A stretch of 64,000 nt of DNA from assembly GCF_004138125.1 (NCBI RefSeq), contig NZ_RXHS01000001.1:186001-250000 (forward strand), written 5' to 3'. Both the position numbers and the translations under genes were made by a program. The notes beneath the pieces are model-generated. The model saw only the letters and a list, made by a program, of their open reading frames with translations. It was not told the DNA's origin and did not search any database. Each line of letters starts with the position of its first letter. Positions within the stretch are counted from its first letter, which is position 1. The DNA is from Seramator thermalis (GTDB lineage Bacteria; Bacteroidota; Bacteroidia; Bacteroidales; Dysgonomonadaceae). Shown piece after piece: positions 18,707 to 27,111 of the stretch.

Positions 18707-18833
18707 TATTGAGGTAAGGCCCAAAATGGGAAAGGTGTAATTCATTCTTTTGTATCGGTTTCATCAGCTATCACTCTACTCGCCGAGATTCCGGCACAAA
18801 AATAAACCCCAAACATTGTGCTCATTTCTTATT

Positions 18834-18866
18834 CTTGCCAAATTGCCATTTGGGCAATTTGGCAAG
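18834..18866. repeat. Perfect 14-bp inverted repeat (hairpin)
   Basis: Arms cttgccaaattgcc (18834-18847) and ggcaatttggcaag (18853-18866) pair perfectly over a 5-base loop. There is no T tail, so it is a weak terminator at best. It lies between the sulfatase and the decayed hisS fragment, at the point where base composition changes. Confidence 0.6.
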
Positions 18867-18923
18867 ATAATGAAACGCAAATTCAATGCTTTTCCTGCTT
18901 TGCAAATAAACAATCTCCTTCGG

Positions 18924-19258
18924 GGCGGACTGCACTACGATGTGCTTACTCGGCTGAACCTCTTTCCGGAGAGCTTTGTACACAGCACCGACAGCTCTTC
19001 GTCAACTTCGGTGAGCGGGAGGCAAATTACCTGCTGCCAATGATCACGCAATTGCGGCGCACGGGCATCTGCTGCGAACTCTATCCGGGGGCAGCAAAGA
19101 TGAAAAAACAACTCTCCTATGCCGACCGCAATCATATTCCCTTTGTGGTGATGGTGGGTGAGAACGAGATGAAGGAGGAAAAGATTACGCTGAAGAACAT
19201 GCAGTCGGGTGATCAGAAAAGTATCTCCCAAAACGAAGTTCGGAAGAAATCAGTAAAA
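18924..19258 (+). pseudogene. hisS: Histidyl-tRNA synthetase fragment (C-terminal anticodon-binding domain), frameshifted
   Basis: The translated pieces match the end of Bacteroidetes HisRS: GGLHYDVLTRLNLFPESF in one frame (18924-18977), then from about 18980 in another frame QLFVNFGEREANYLLP, ELYPGAAKMKKQLSYADRNH and IPFVVMVGENEMKEEKITLK. The catalytic core is absent and no start can be assigned, so this is a remnant. An intact hisS must exist elsewhere, since the enzyme is essential. It ends at the bidirectional terminator shared with the convergent cold-shock gene. Confidence 0.82.
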
Positions 19259-19296
19259 AGACAACTGTTTGCACAGCTGACAATATCCCAAAAAGA

Positions 19297-19322
19297 AAAC
19301 TCCGGAAATTCCGGAGTTTTTT
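19297..19322. terminator. Bidirectional terminator downstream of the cold-shock gene
   Basis: Stem AAACTCCGGA/TCCGGAGTTT (19297-19306 with 19310-19319) with a 3-base loop, T-rich on the plus side and A-rich on the left, so it can stop transcription both ways. It lies 8 bases from the minus-strand stop at 19330. Confidence 0.85.
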
Positions 19323-19329
19323 GGTTCAA

Positions 19330-19773
19330 TTATCGGATGATCTTCACATCCACGGCATTCATTCCCTTGAGACCGCGTTCCAGCCGGAAGGTGACCATGT
19401 GGTCTTCCTGAATACCGGGCTCGGCATTGCTCTTGTGAAAAAAGTACTTGTTGACACTGTTTTTCTCCTTGATGAAGCCGAAACCACGACTCTCATCGTA
19501 GAAGTCCACCCTGCCTGTGGGCTCACCCACTTCTTCGGGCTTCTCCTTGCGGGGTATGGAAACTTCGATATCCTCAATAGCTATCTCGTCTTTCCGAATG
19601 GGTATTGGCGGCTCATCAACGATTACACCATTGGCATCCACGTAAGCGATCATATCCTCAAAGGAGCTGGGGCCCTGCTTCTTGCGCTCTTCCCTGCGCT
19701 GTAGTTTCTCTTTTTTCTTCTGTTGTTTACTCTTTTCGATCTCTTTTTTGTGAAATGAATTTGATCTGGCCAT
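19330..19773 (-). CDS. Cold-shock domain protein with charged N-terminal extension
   Basis: 147-aa RNA-binding protein. The C-terminal 60 residues form a cold-shock domain (about 85-147) with the RNP1-like RGFGFIKEK and RNP2-like KYFFHKSN. The first 35 residues are very basic and coiled-coil-like (KSKQQKKKEKLQRREERKK), a form common in Bacteroidetes. These proteins act as RNA chaperones. It lies 82 bases downstream of the DEAD-box helicase on the same strand, a pairing that fits RNA unfolding in the cold. Confidence 0.9.
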   Translation of the reverse strand: MARSNSFHKKEIEKSKQQKKKEKLQRREERKKQGPSSFEDMIAYVDANGVIVDEPPIPIRKDEIAIEDIEVSIPRKEKPEEVGEPTGRVDFYDESRGFGFIKEKNSVNKYFFHKSNAEPGIQEDHMVTFRLERGLKGMNAVDVKIIR

Positions 19774-19855
19774 TTAAATGTGTATAGTTTATAAATTTGA
19801 TGTTTCTATTGTTACGTATTTTGTCGTTCCTAAAAATCGATGTTGATACCTTATT

Positions 19856-20971
19856 TCAATTCGCCACAGGTAAAACCCTGCCGGTCAGTTTTTGGATATC
19901 CTTCAGCATTGACCGCTCATCGGGGGCGCAGAAAGTCAGTGCCGTGCCACTGTTGCCGGCTCTGCCGGTACGGCCGATACGGTGCACGTAGGTTTCTGCC
20001 ACATCTGGCAAATCATAATTAATCACCATGTCCAGCTGATCAATATCGATACCGCGGGCAGCAATATCAGTGGCGATCAGTACCCTTGTTTCGTGTGATT
20101 TAAAATTGGTGAGCGCACGCTGACGAGCATTCTGCGATTTGTTGCCATGAATTGCCTCACTGCCGATGCCGACCTTGCTCAGCGACTGGGCAATCTTATC
20201 GGCTCCATGCTTGGTACGTGAAAAGACCAGCACCGATTTACACTTGTCCTTTTTCAGCAGGTCGATCAGCAGATCTTTTTTCTCCGGCTTCTCCACAAAA
20301 TAGATGTATTGTTCGATGGTGTCAACCACGGAGGAGGTGGGATCAACCTCTACCCTCACCGGATCATGCAGGATGGAACGCGAGAGCGAAGTGATGGATG
20401 AGGGCATGGTGGCCGAGAAGAAAAGCGTTTGTTTCTCCCTGGGCAGCAGTGGCAGCAGACGCTTGATATCGTGGATGAATCCCATATCGAGCATCCGGTC
20501 GGCTTCATCCAGCACAAAATGACGGATGGCATGCAGACTGACATAACGCTGGTTGATCAGATCAAGCAAACGGCCCGGCGTGGCAACCAGAATATCGACG
20601 CCGTTTTTCAGTGCACTTACCTGTGCCTGTTGTTTCACTCCGCCATAAATAACGGTGTGACGGATGCCGGTGTAAGTGGTGTACTCCCGCAGACTGTCGT
20701 CGATCTGAATGGCCAGCTCACGGGTGGGCGTCAGGATCAATGCTTTGATCTCTCTTCTTTTTCCGTGGCTTTTATCGAGATACAATTGCTGAATGATAGG
20801 GAGTGCGAAGGCTGCAGTCTTTCCCGTGCCGGTTTGTGCCAGTCCCAGTATATCGCGGTTGCGCAATGCCGGAAGGATGGCTTCTTGTTGGATAGGTGTG
20901 GGAATGGCATATCCTTTTTCGTCGAGCGCCTTCAAGATAGGCTCGATCAATGTTAATTCTTTAAATGTCAT
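19856..20971 (-). CDS. rhlE: DEAD-box ATP-dependent RNA helicase, RhlE-like
   Basis: 371-aa RNA helicase. Motifs in order: Q motif (YAIPTPIQQEA), Walker A AQTGTGKT (45-52), TPTRELAIQ, DEAD box (FVLDEADRMLDMGF), SAT, ARGIDIDQLDMVINYDLP and HRIGRTGRAG. It ends soon after the second RecA domain (RVLPVAN), with almost no C-terminal tail, so it is a core-only member. The class is active in ribosome assembly and RNA turnover, often cold-induced. A promoter-like pair lies about 135 bases upstream, leaving a long leader. Confidence 0.9.
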   Translation of the reverse strand: MTFKELTLIEPILKALDEKGYAIPTPIQQEAILPALRNRDILGLAQTGTGKTAAFALPIIQQLYLDKSHGKRREIKALILTPTRELAIQIDDSLREYTTYTGIRHTVIYGGVKQQAQVSALKNGVDILVATPGRLLDLINQRYVSLHAIRHFVLDEADRMLDMGFIHDIKRLLPLLPREKQTLFFSATMPSSITSLSRSILHDPVRVEVDPTSSVVDTIEQYIYFVEKPEKKDLLIDLLKKDKCKSVLVFSRTKHGADKIAQSLSKVGIGSEAIHGNKSQNARQRALTNFKSHETRVLIATDIAARGIDIDQLDMVINYDLPDVAETYVHRIGRTGRAGNSGTALTFCAPDERSMLKDIQKLTGRVLPVAN

Positions 20972-21105
20972 TTAATTTGTTTATGCTACACCTCGCCGGG
21001 GTAGCGGTTGTTGATAAATGGCCGGTATTTGCTTCAAACGGCCTGAATTTAACAAATGGTGGGGGAGAACGGTAGCGTAACCAACACACAAGATGTTATC
21101 GGGTA

Positions 21106-21137
21106 CAAAATTAATCAAAATTTTCCGATTTAACCAA
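21106..21137 (-). promoter_or_regulatory. Predicted promoter and start of a long leader for the rhlE-like helicase
   Basis: On the minus strand TAATTTTG (21106-21113) matches the Bacteroidetes -7 box TAnnTTTG, and TTGG about 21 bases before it (21134-21137) fits the -33 element. Transcription would begin near 21100, leaving about 125 bases before the ATG. Within that leader GGCCG and CGGCC segments can pair. The rest of 20972-21357 shows no gene. Confidence 0.4.
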
Positions 21138-21357
21138 TCGCACCCGATTTATTATGTTGTCTGATCTGTCTTCTGCAGAATTTTCCCGGTTTATTCCATT
21201 GAACTTCCCTATACACTGCATGTTTGATTTTGAATGCCGGATGTTTGCTTTTTGAATTTCTGTGCTCCCATTCCCAATTTCATTTCCCGATTTCGTGGAA
21301 ATATATTTTCATAGTTGCTCAAAAAGCGTTTCCTTTGCATGCACAAAATGTGAAAAA

Positions 21358-21933
21358 ATGGTCTCTATCGAAAATATCACTGTTGAATTTGGGGGATTCA
21401 CCCTACTCGACCGGATATCGTTCGTACCGAATAAAAATGAACGCGTGGCGCCGGTGGGCAAGAACGGCGCCGACAAATCGACCCTGCTCAAGATCACGGC
21501 CGGTTTGCAGCAACCCACACACGGCACCATCTCCCTGCCGAAAGAGGTCTCTGTGGGCTACCTGTCGCAGCAGATGAAGCTGAGCGACAGCCGCACCGTG
21601 AAGGAGAAAGCGTCGATGGCTTACGACCATCTGCAGAAGATGGAACAGAAGCCGGGGGAGCTGCACACGGAAATGGCAGTGCGCACCGACTGCGAGTCGG
21701 AGGCTTACCATAACATCATTGAGCGGGCGACAGACCTGCAGGAGTTGTTGCAGATGTCGGGCATCCACAACGTCGAGGCAGAGATGGCAGCCACAGAGAA
21801 GGAACTGCCTACGCCGGAGGGGGCATCGGACGCGGAATTACTGCAAAAGTACCCGGAAGCCAAAGCAAAACCGGATCGCGTCATGAACAATTGGGAACGA
21901 TTAACGTTAGAACCAGAGAAGTTTACACACTAA
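21358..21933 (+). pseudogene. ABC-F ATPase remnant with internal deletion
   Basis: Starts like a normal Bacteroidetes ABC-F protein (MVSIENITVEFGGFTLLDRI) with the first ATPase lobe up to about residue 140. It then jumps to what looks like the extreme C-terminal tail (PTPEGASDAELLQKYPEAKA ... RLTLEPEKF), giving 191 aa where about 640 are usual. The signature, both Walker B motifs, the linker and the second ATPase domain are missing. Walker A reads GKNGADKST, with Asp in place of an essential Gly. The frame is open, but the product cannot be an active ATPase. The acyltransferase ATG follows 17 bases after its stop. Confidence 0.8.
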
Positions 21934-21950
21934 ACTTTATACAAAAAAGA

Positions 21951-22493
21951 ATGGCCAATTTCAGCAAATTCATTTTAACCAAGATCCTCGGATGGAAGGT
22001 GATCAACGAATATCCGGTTGTGCCCAAGTGTGTGATGGCAGTAGCACCGCATACCAGCAACTGGGATTTCGTGATAGGTAAGCTTTTCTACTCCTCCCTG
22101 GGCCGTCAGGCCAACTTTTTGATCAAAGCAGAGTGGTTTTTCTTTCCTTTCAACATCTTCTTCAGCAGCATCGGCGGGATACCGGTGAAAAGGGAGAAAA
22201 GCGGTTCACTGACGGATATACTGGTACGGGAGTTTCAAACGCGCGAGTGGATGCATCTTGGCATCACTCCCGAGGGTACACGTAAGCCGGTGAAGGAGTG
22301 GAAGAAAGGCTTCTATTTTATCGCCATGAAAGCGAAGGTACCCATTATTCTGATTGGCCTCGACTACGACAAGAAAGAAGCCAGGGTGCTCGACCTTTTC
22401 TATCCTACGGGTGACTACAGAAAAGATATCGTGGAGATCAAGGCTCACTATCAGGGTATACAGGCCAAGAAACCGGAAAATTTTATCCTGTGA
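21951..22493 (+). CDS. 1-acyl-sn-glycerol-3-phosphate acyltransferase-like protein (PlsC family)
   Basis: 180-aa acyltransferase of the lysophospholipid family. It shows the catalytic HX4D motif as HTSNWD (His34, Asp39), the glycerol-phosphate-binding region around GGIPVKREKSG, and PEGTRKPVKEWKKGF. The start at ATG 21951 (MANFSKF) is preferred to an upstream in-frame codon at 21891, which overlaps the ABC-F remnant. It is shorter than classical PlsC, a common size for this Bacteroidetes subgroup, whose exact acyl acceptor is unknown. dinB converges from the other side 26 bases downstream. Confidence 0.85.
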   Translation: MANFSKFILTKILGWKVINEYPVVPKCVMAVAPHTSNWDFVIGKLFYSSLGRQANFLIKAEWFFFPFNIFFSSIGGIPVKREKSGSLTDILVREFQTREWMHLGITPEGTRKPVKEWKKGFYFIAMKAKVPIILIGLDYDKKEARVLDLFYPTGDYRKDIVEIKAHYQGIQAKKPENFIL

Positions 22494-22519
22494 TATGCTG
22501 CAACTTTAGCGCCCTGTTT

Positions 22520-23605
22520 TTACTCTTCAAACTCAAGCGATAGCTGTACACCCTCCACGGGCACCGGCACATGATCGCCATCGGCATTCCTGAGCGTGAG
22601 GCCCATCAGGCGGATCTTTTGTTCCTGAAAATCGTCCACCTGCAGCAGCAGCTCCTTGCCGATATCAAACAGCTCTTCCTGTGACCGGATGTAATGCCCC
22701 ACGGTACGACTGCGGGTGATCACCGTAAAATCGGCAAACTTGATCTTCAGCGTCAGCGTGCGCGCCAAAAACTTTTTCTTTTCAGTCCTGCGGTGTACTT
22801 CTCCAGCGATCTGATCAAGCGCACCGAGGATATCTATCATCTCGCTCAGATCTTCTGCGAATGTTTCCTCGGCGCCGAGGGACCTGCGCACCCTCTCCGA
22901 CTCCACCTCCCGGTCGTCGATGCCCCTCGCAAAATGATAATAGGAGATACCGGCCTTACCAAACTCGCGCACCAAATCAACCTCTGACCACTGCTTCAGG
23001 TCGGCTCCTGTCTTAATGCCCAGCTTTTCCATGCGCGCTGCCGTCACTTTACCCACCCCGAAGAACTTGTCCACCGGAAGTTTCTCCACGAAAGCCTCCG
23101 CATCACCGGGTTCAATGACAAAGAGTCCGTCCGGTTTCTTGTAATCGGAGGCGATCTTTGCCAGAAACTTATTGTACGACACACCGGCCGAAGCGGTGAG
23201 CCGCGTTCGGTTCAGTATCTTTTGTTTGATTTCTTTGGCAATGAGGGTAGCCGAACGGTTCCCTTTATGGTTAACAGTAACATCGAGGAAAGCCTCGTCG
23301 AGCGACAACGGCTCCACCTTGTCGGTGTACTCAAGGAAGATCTGCATGATCTGGTTGGAGACATTGCGGTAGAGATCGAACCGCGGCATCACGAAGATGA
23401 GATGGGGACATTTGCGCAATGCCGTGACCGACGGCATGGCGGAGTGAATCCCATAGCGACGCGCCTCATAGCTGGCAGCCGCCACCACACCCCTCTTCTC
23501 TCCGTAGCCCACAGCAACCGGCTTGCCGCGATATTCGGGATTGTCGCGCTGCTCGATGGACGCATAGAAGGCGTCCATATCTACATGGATGATCTTGCGG
23601 TTCAT
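22520..23605 (-). CDS. dinB: DNA polymerase IV (Y-family translesion polymerase)
   Basis: 361-aa error-prone polymerase that copies past damaged bases. The catalytic carboxylates are visible in HVDMDAFYASIEQ and LSLDEAFLDVT; the helix-hairpin-helix region (DKFFGVGKVTAARMEKLGI) and the little-finger domain follow. The C-terminus ends GVQLSLEFEE, close to a beta-clamp-binding peptide (QLSLEF). Start ATG 23605 (MNRKIIHVDMD) is chosen over an upstream codon at 23635, because the family begins there. Confidence 0.95.
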   Translation of the reverse strand: MNRKIIHVDMDAFYASIEQRDNPEYRGKPVAVGYGEKRGVVAAASYEARRYGIHSAMPSVTALRKCPHLIFVMPRFDLYRNVSNQIMQIFLEYTDKVEPLSLDEAFLDVTVNHKGNRSATLIAKEIKQKILNRTRLTASAGVSYNKFLAKIASDYKKPDGLFVIEPGDAEAFVEKLPVDKFFGVGKVTAARMEKLGIKTGADLKQWSEVDLVREFGKAGISYYHFARGIDDREVESERVRRSLGAEETFAEDLSEMIDILGALDQIAGEVHRRTEKKKFLARTLTLKIKFADFTVITRSRTVGHYIRSQEELFDIGKELLLQVDDFQEQKIRLMGLTLRNADGDHVPVPVEGVQLSLEFEE

Positions 23606-23610
23606 AGGGG

Positions 23611-23645
23611 CAAATGTACATAAAAGTTTATACATTTACATAAAC
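23611..23645 (-). promoter_or_regulatory. Possible dinB promoter with overlapping dyad
   Basis: TACATTTG on the minus strand (23611-23618) fits a -7 box but lies only 6 bases before the ATG, which would give a nearly leaderless message. Just upstream is an inverted repeat GTTTAT-N8-ATAAAC (23626-23645), where a repressor such as LexA could sit. No regulator can be named from this alone. Confidence 0.3.
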
Positions 23646-24238
23646 CCATAAAAATTGAGGGTTTCATTAACTTCGTTGCCTTCGGATGCGTGAATTGAAG
23701 AAGCCACAACTTTGTTTATATTTGAAGATTATTTATTATTGAGTCCACTTTAAAAAGTCATTTATTGAAAAAATAACATTTGATTATCAGTTTATTACAA
23801 CGTAAAATTCTTGGATTTTGAACATTTTAAAGTAGACTCCTTCTTTATTTCTTTATTTCTTTATTTCCTACTTCTTCACTTCTTTCTTAAATTCTCAATT
23901 ATCCATTATCCATTACATCATAACACCTCCCTGCCTTCGGCAGTACCCCTCTTATCTTAAGAGGGGAGTAATTATAGGATTATACCATCTGAACTGTCCC
24001 CTTAAGATAAGGGGACAAGTGCTGCCGCCAGGCAGCACAGGGGTTATGATATTTCTTCACTTCCAACTTCTTCATTTCTTCTTAATTACCATCGCCGTAC
24101 TTGCGTCATACTTGGTTCGAATCAACACCAAAGGCACATTTTTCTGTAAACCTATTTCGGAACACGATACAACTTTTTGTAAAGGTCGTTGTTTAAAATC
24201 AACAGAATTTCATTCACAACAACAATAGGAAAGAAAAT
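23646..24238. other. Intergenic region with pyrimidine-rich tracts and a MITE-like repeat
   Basis: No coding frame is convincing. The stretch contains two similar low-complexity pyrimidine tracts on the plus strand (about 23845-23895 and 24050-24090, rich in ttctttattt and acttcttca) flanking the inverted repeat at 23917-24050. The last 60 bases lead into zwf with an aggaaag sequence before its ATG. Confidence 0.6.
23917..24050. repeat. 134-bp imperfect inverted repeat, MITE-like
   Basis: The ends atcataacacct (23917-23928) and aggggttatgat (24039-24050) are inverted copies. Further in, CTGCC...GGCAG pieces and two small palindromes (cccctcttatcttaagagggg and ccccttaagataagggg) continue the symmetry, so the whole can fold into one long hairpin. 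It carries no gene. Size and structure suggest a non-autonomous mobile repeat or a dispersed intergenic repeat. Confidence 0.6.
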
Positions 24239-25768
24239 ATGAAAAAAGCAAACAACCAGGCATTGGTAATTTTCGGGGCATCGGGCGACCTAACCTATCG
24301 AAAACTCATTCCGGCGGTTTTCGATTTATATATGAACAATCTGCTCCCCGAAGGATATGTGGTTTTGGGGGTCAGTCGCACAAAATATACCGATAAGGAA
24401 TTCCGAAAAAAGATGTCGGAAGGTATTCGTCAATTTTCGAATTTTAAAGATACAGCCTATGAAAAGATCAACGATTTCGTGGCTAAAATCTTTTATCTGA
24501 GTATCGATACCGAAAACGGAGACGATTATGCACTGGTGAAGGAAAAACTTTCCAAACTGAATGACAAGTTCAATTTGCAACACAACTATATTTTCTATCT
24601 TTCGACGCCTCCTTCGCTCTATCCTCTCATTCCAAAATTTCTTTATGGACAGGGACTTACGATTCAGGAAAAAGGATTCAGGCGTATCATTATCGAAAAA
24701 CCCTTCGGGCACGATTTGCAATCGGCCATCGAATTAAACAAGCTTTTGCTCGAGTTTTTCAGTGAAGATCAGATCTACCGCATCGATCATTATTTGGGAA
24801 AAGAAACCGTGCAAAACCTTATGGTTACACGCTTTGCAAACGGAATTTACGAACCGCTGTGGAACAGAAATTATGTAGAGCATGTCGAAATCACGGCAGC
24901 CGAGAGTTTAGGTGTGGAAGATCGGGGTGGATATTACGACAACGCCGGTGCCTTGCGCGACATGATTCAAAACCATTTGCTTCAAGTGGTTTCGCTCGTG
25001 GCAATGGAGCCTCCCATCAAAAATACGCCCGAAGATATCCGCTACGAAAAGATGAAAGTCTTTCGGGCACTGCATCCACTGAGTGAAGATGACCTGAAAA
25101 ACAACGTGATCAGAGGGCAATATACGGCATCGAACATTCGTGGGAAACACTACGTGGGTTATCGCGAAGAACCCGGCGTCAACAGCGAATCGCGCACGGA
25201 AACATATGTGGCCATGAAATTCTATATCGACAATTGGCGGTGGGCCGGCGTACCTTTCTACGTTCGCACCGGCAAACGAATGCCTACGCGTGTTTCGGAA
25301 GTTGTCATCCACTTCAGACCATCGCCACTGCCCCTCTACAAGCATGAAGATGGAGAAAACAAAGGCTTCAACCAATTGATTTTGCGCATCCAACCCGACG
25401 AAGGTATTTTGCTGAAGACAGGGATGAAAGTTCCCGGAAGCAGCGACAAAGTGAAATCGGTGAACATGGATTTCCACTATTCCGAACTCACCGATCATTA
25501 TATACCCGAAGCTTATGAACGACTGATTCTCGATTGCATGCAGGGCGACAATACGCTTTTCATGCAAGGCGAAGCCGTGGAAGAAACCTGGCGGTTTGTG
25601 CAGCCCATTCTCGACTATTGGGAAAAACATCCCGAAGCTGCATTATACGGTTATCCGGCAGGTTCGTGGGGACCGGATGTTGCCGACGATCTCATCGAAG
25701 GAGCAGATAATACCTGGCGTTATCCCTGCAAGAATCTGGCCGACGACGGCATTTATTGCGAATTGTAA
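24239..25768 (+). CDS. zwf: Glucose-6-phosphate 1-dehydrogenase
   Basis: 509-aa enzyme of the oxidative pentose-phosphate pathway, oxidising glucose-6-phosphate to 6-phosphogluconolactone with NADP. The nucleotide-binding motif GASGDLTYRKL (13-23), IIEKPFGHDL, and the substrate signature RIDHYLGKETVQN with the key His184-Tyr-Leu-Gly-Lys188 are all present; a second conserved His lies in MIQNHLLQV. Length is normal. pgl follows after 39 bases, so the first two pathway steps are co-transcribed. gnd is not in the window. Confidence 0.97.
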   Translation: MKKANNQALVIFGASGDLTYRKLIPAVFDLYMNNLLPEGYVVLGVSRTKYTDKEFRKKMSEGIRQFSNFKDTAYEKINDFVAKIFYLSIDTENGDDYALVKEKLSKLNDKFNLQHNYIFYLSTPPSLYPLIPKFLYGQGLTIQEKGFRRIIIEKPFGHDLQSAIELNKLLLEFFSEDQIYRIDHYLGKETVQNLMVTRFANGIYEPLWNRNYVEHVEITAAESLGVEDRGGYYDNAGALRDMIQNHLLQVVSLVAMEPPIKNTPEDIRYEKMKVFRALHPLSEDDLKNNVIRGQYTASNIRGKHYVGYREEPGVNSESRTETYVAMKFYIDNWRWAGVPFYVRTGKRMPTRVSEVVIHFRPSPLPLYKHEDGENKGFNQLILRIQPDEGILLKTGMKVPGSSDKVKSVNMDFHYSELTDHYIPEAYERLILDCMQGDNTLFMQGEAVEETWRFVQPILDYWEKHPEAALYGYPAGSWGPDVADDLIEGADNTWRYPCKNLADDGIYCEL

Positions 25769-25807
25769 TTCGCTTTTTGTCGATTATTTAAAAACTAAAA
25801 GAGAAAA

Positions 25808-26530
25808 ATGGAAATTCGAATTTTTGATACTCAGCCACAGCTCAATCAGGCATTCACCGACTGGTTGAAAGAAATTGCGTGCAACAAAGATTGCGTCAAT
25901 ATAGCTCTTTCGGGGGGCTCAACGCCCAAATCGCTTTTCGATGAGTGGTCGATGAATCATCGGGACGATATCGATTGGGATCGGATAAGATTTTTTTGGG
26001 GCGACGAACGTTGCGTACCGCCTGACGACGAACAAAGCAATTACAGGATGACGCGCGAACACCTGTTCGACAAACTGTCGATACCCGAAAATCATATTTT
26101 TCGCATTCACGGCGAAGATGATCCCGACGCCGAAGCTCAGCGCTACGCCGAAGTATTGCGCAACGAGTTACCGATTGTGGCCGGAGTACCTGTCTTCGAT
26201 GTAGTGATGCTCGGCATTGGGGATGACGGACACACGGCCTCTATTTTCCCTGATCAACTTTCGCTCTGGAATAACGATCAACTGTGTGTGGTGGGTACGC
26301 ATCCGCAATCCGGACAAAAAAGAGTCAGCCTGACTGGGAAAGTTATCAATCATGCCCGATATGTTGCTTTGCTGGTAACCGGCGAAAATAAGGCGGAGAA
26401 AGTTGTCGAGATTATCGAAAATCCTCAGGAGGCGGCAAAAAAATATCCGGCAGCACAAGTGCAACCGGAATCCGGTAATTTGGTGTGGTTTTTAGATCGC
26501 ACTGCGGCACAAAAACTAACCAAACAGTAG
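25808..26530 (+). CDS. pgl: 6-phosphogluconolactonase
   Basis: 240-aa enzyme that hydrolyses 6-phosphogluconolactone. Typical segments are NIALSGGSTPKSLFDEW, RIRFFWGDERCVPPDDEQSN and MLGIGDDGHTASIFPD, the last two holding phosphate-binding and catalytic residues. It is the second gene of the zwf-pgl operon and ends 12 bases from the convergent def gene. Confidence 0.96.
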   Translation: MEIRIFDTQPQLNQAFTDWLKEIACNKDCVNIALSGGSTPKSLFDEWSMNHRDDIDWDRIRFFWGDERCVPPDDEQSNYRMTREHLFDKLSIPENHIFRIHGEDDPDAEAQRYAEVLRNELPIVAGVPVFDVVMLGIGDDGHTASIFPDQLSLWNNDQLCVVGTHPQSGQKRVSLTGKVINHARYVALLVTGENKAEKVVEIIENPQEAAKKYPAAQVQPESGNLVWFLDRTAAQKLTKQ

Positions 26531-26542
26531 CCCTCACATCCT

Positions 26543-27100
26543 CTATTTTGCAGTTTTCACCCGATAGTGGCAATTGGTTCTTCCGTTTGCCATATTGGTG
26601 AGTTTGCCTTTGATCAATCTTTTGCGAATGGGGGCAATTTTATCGACGAAAAGGATTCCGTCCAAGTGATCGTATTCGTGTTGAATGGCACGAGCCATGA
26701 ATCCCGAAAATTCATCTTCGTGTGGTTGCAGATTTTCGTCGAGATAAGCAATTCGGATATTTCCTTCGCGTGGCACTTTTTCGTGAATGCCGGGAATGCT
26801 CAAACAACCCTCTTCCACAAGTTCCAATTCCCCCCAACGTTCGGTGATGCGGGCATTGATAAACACTTTTTTAAAGCCCTTAAATTCGGGATTTTCATCG
26901 CTGAGCGGATCGAGATCGACAACAAAAATGCGATCTTCTATCCCAACCTGCGGCGCAGCCAACCCCACTCCATCGGCATGATACATGGTTTCGAACATAT
27001 TGTCGATCAATTCCTTCAAATTGGGATAATTGGCCGGATCGATATCTTTTGCAACTTTTCGTAAAATGGGATGTCCGTAAATATAAATCGGGAATATCAT
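26543..27100 (-). CDS. def: Peptide deformylase
   Basis: 185-aa metalloenzyme that removes the formyl group from new proteins. All three motifs are intact: [10 protein letters not shown] (44-53), EEGCLSIPG (Cys99) and QHEYDHLDG (His141, Glu142, His145); the Cys and both His bind the metal. It is the last gene of a minus-strand run lptB-ruvX-def, with 11 bases between ruvX and def. Confidence 0.96.
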   Translation of the reverse strand: MIFPIYIYGHPILRKVAKDIDPANYPNLKELIDNMFETMYHADGVGLAAPQVGIEDRIFVVDLDPLSDENPEFKGFKKVFINARITERWGELELVEEGCLSIPGIHEKVPREGNIRIAYLDENLQPHEDEFSGFMARAIQHEYDHLDGILFVDKIAPIRKRLIKGKLTNMANGRTNCHYRVKTAK

Positions 27101-27111
27101 CTTTAATTATT

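Noticed and set aside
23881-24060. CRISPR-like or tandem array in the dinB-zwf spacer
   Set aside because: The repeats are inverted and pyrimidine-rich tracts, without regular spacers or nearby cas genes.
24908-25630. 240-codon open frame on the minus strand inside zwf
   Set aside because: Shadow of the well-conserved zwf gene; no start context or recognisable domain.
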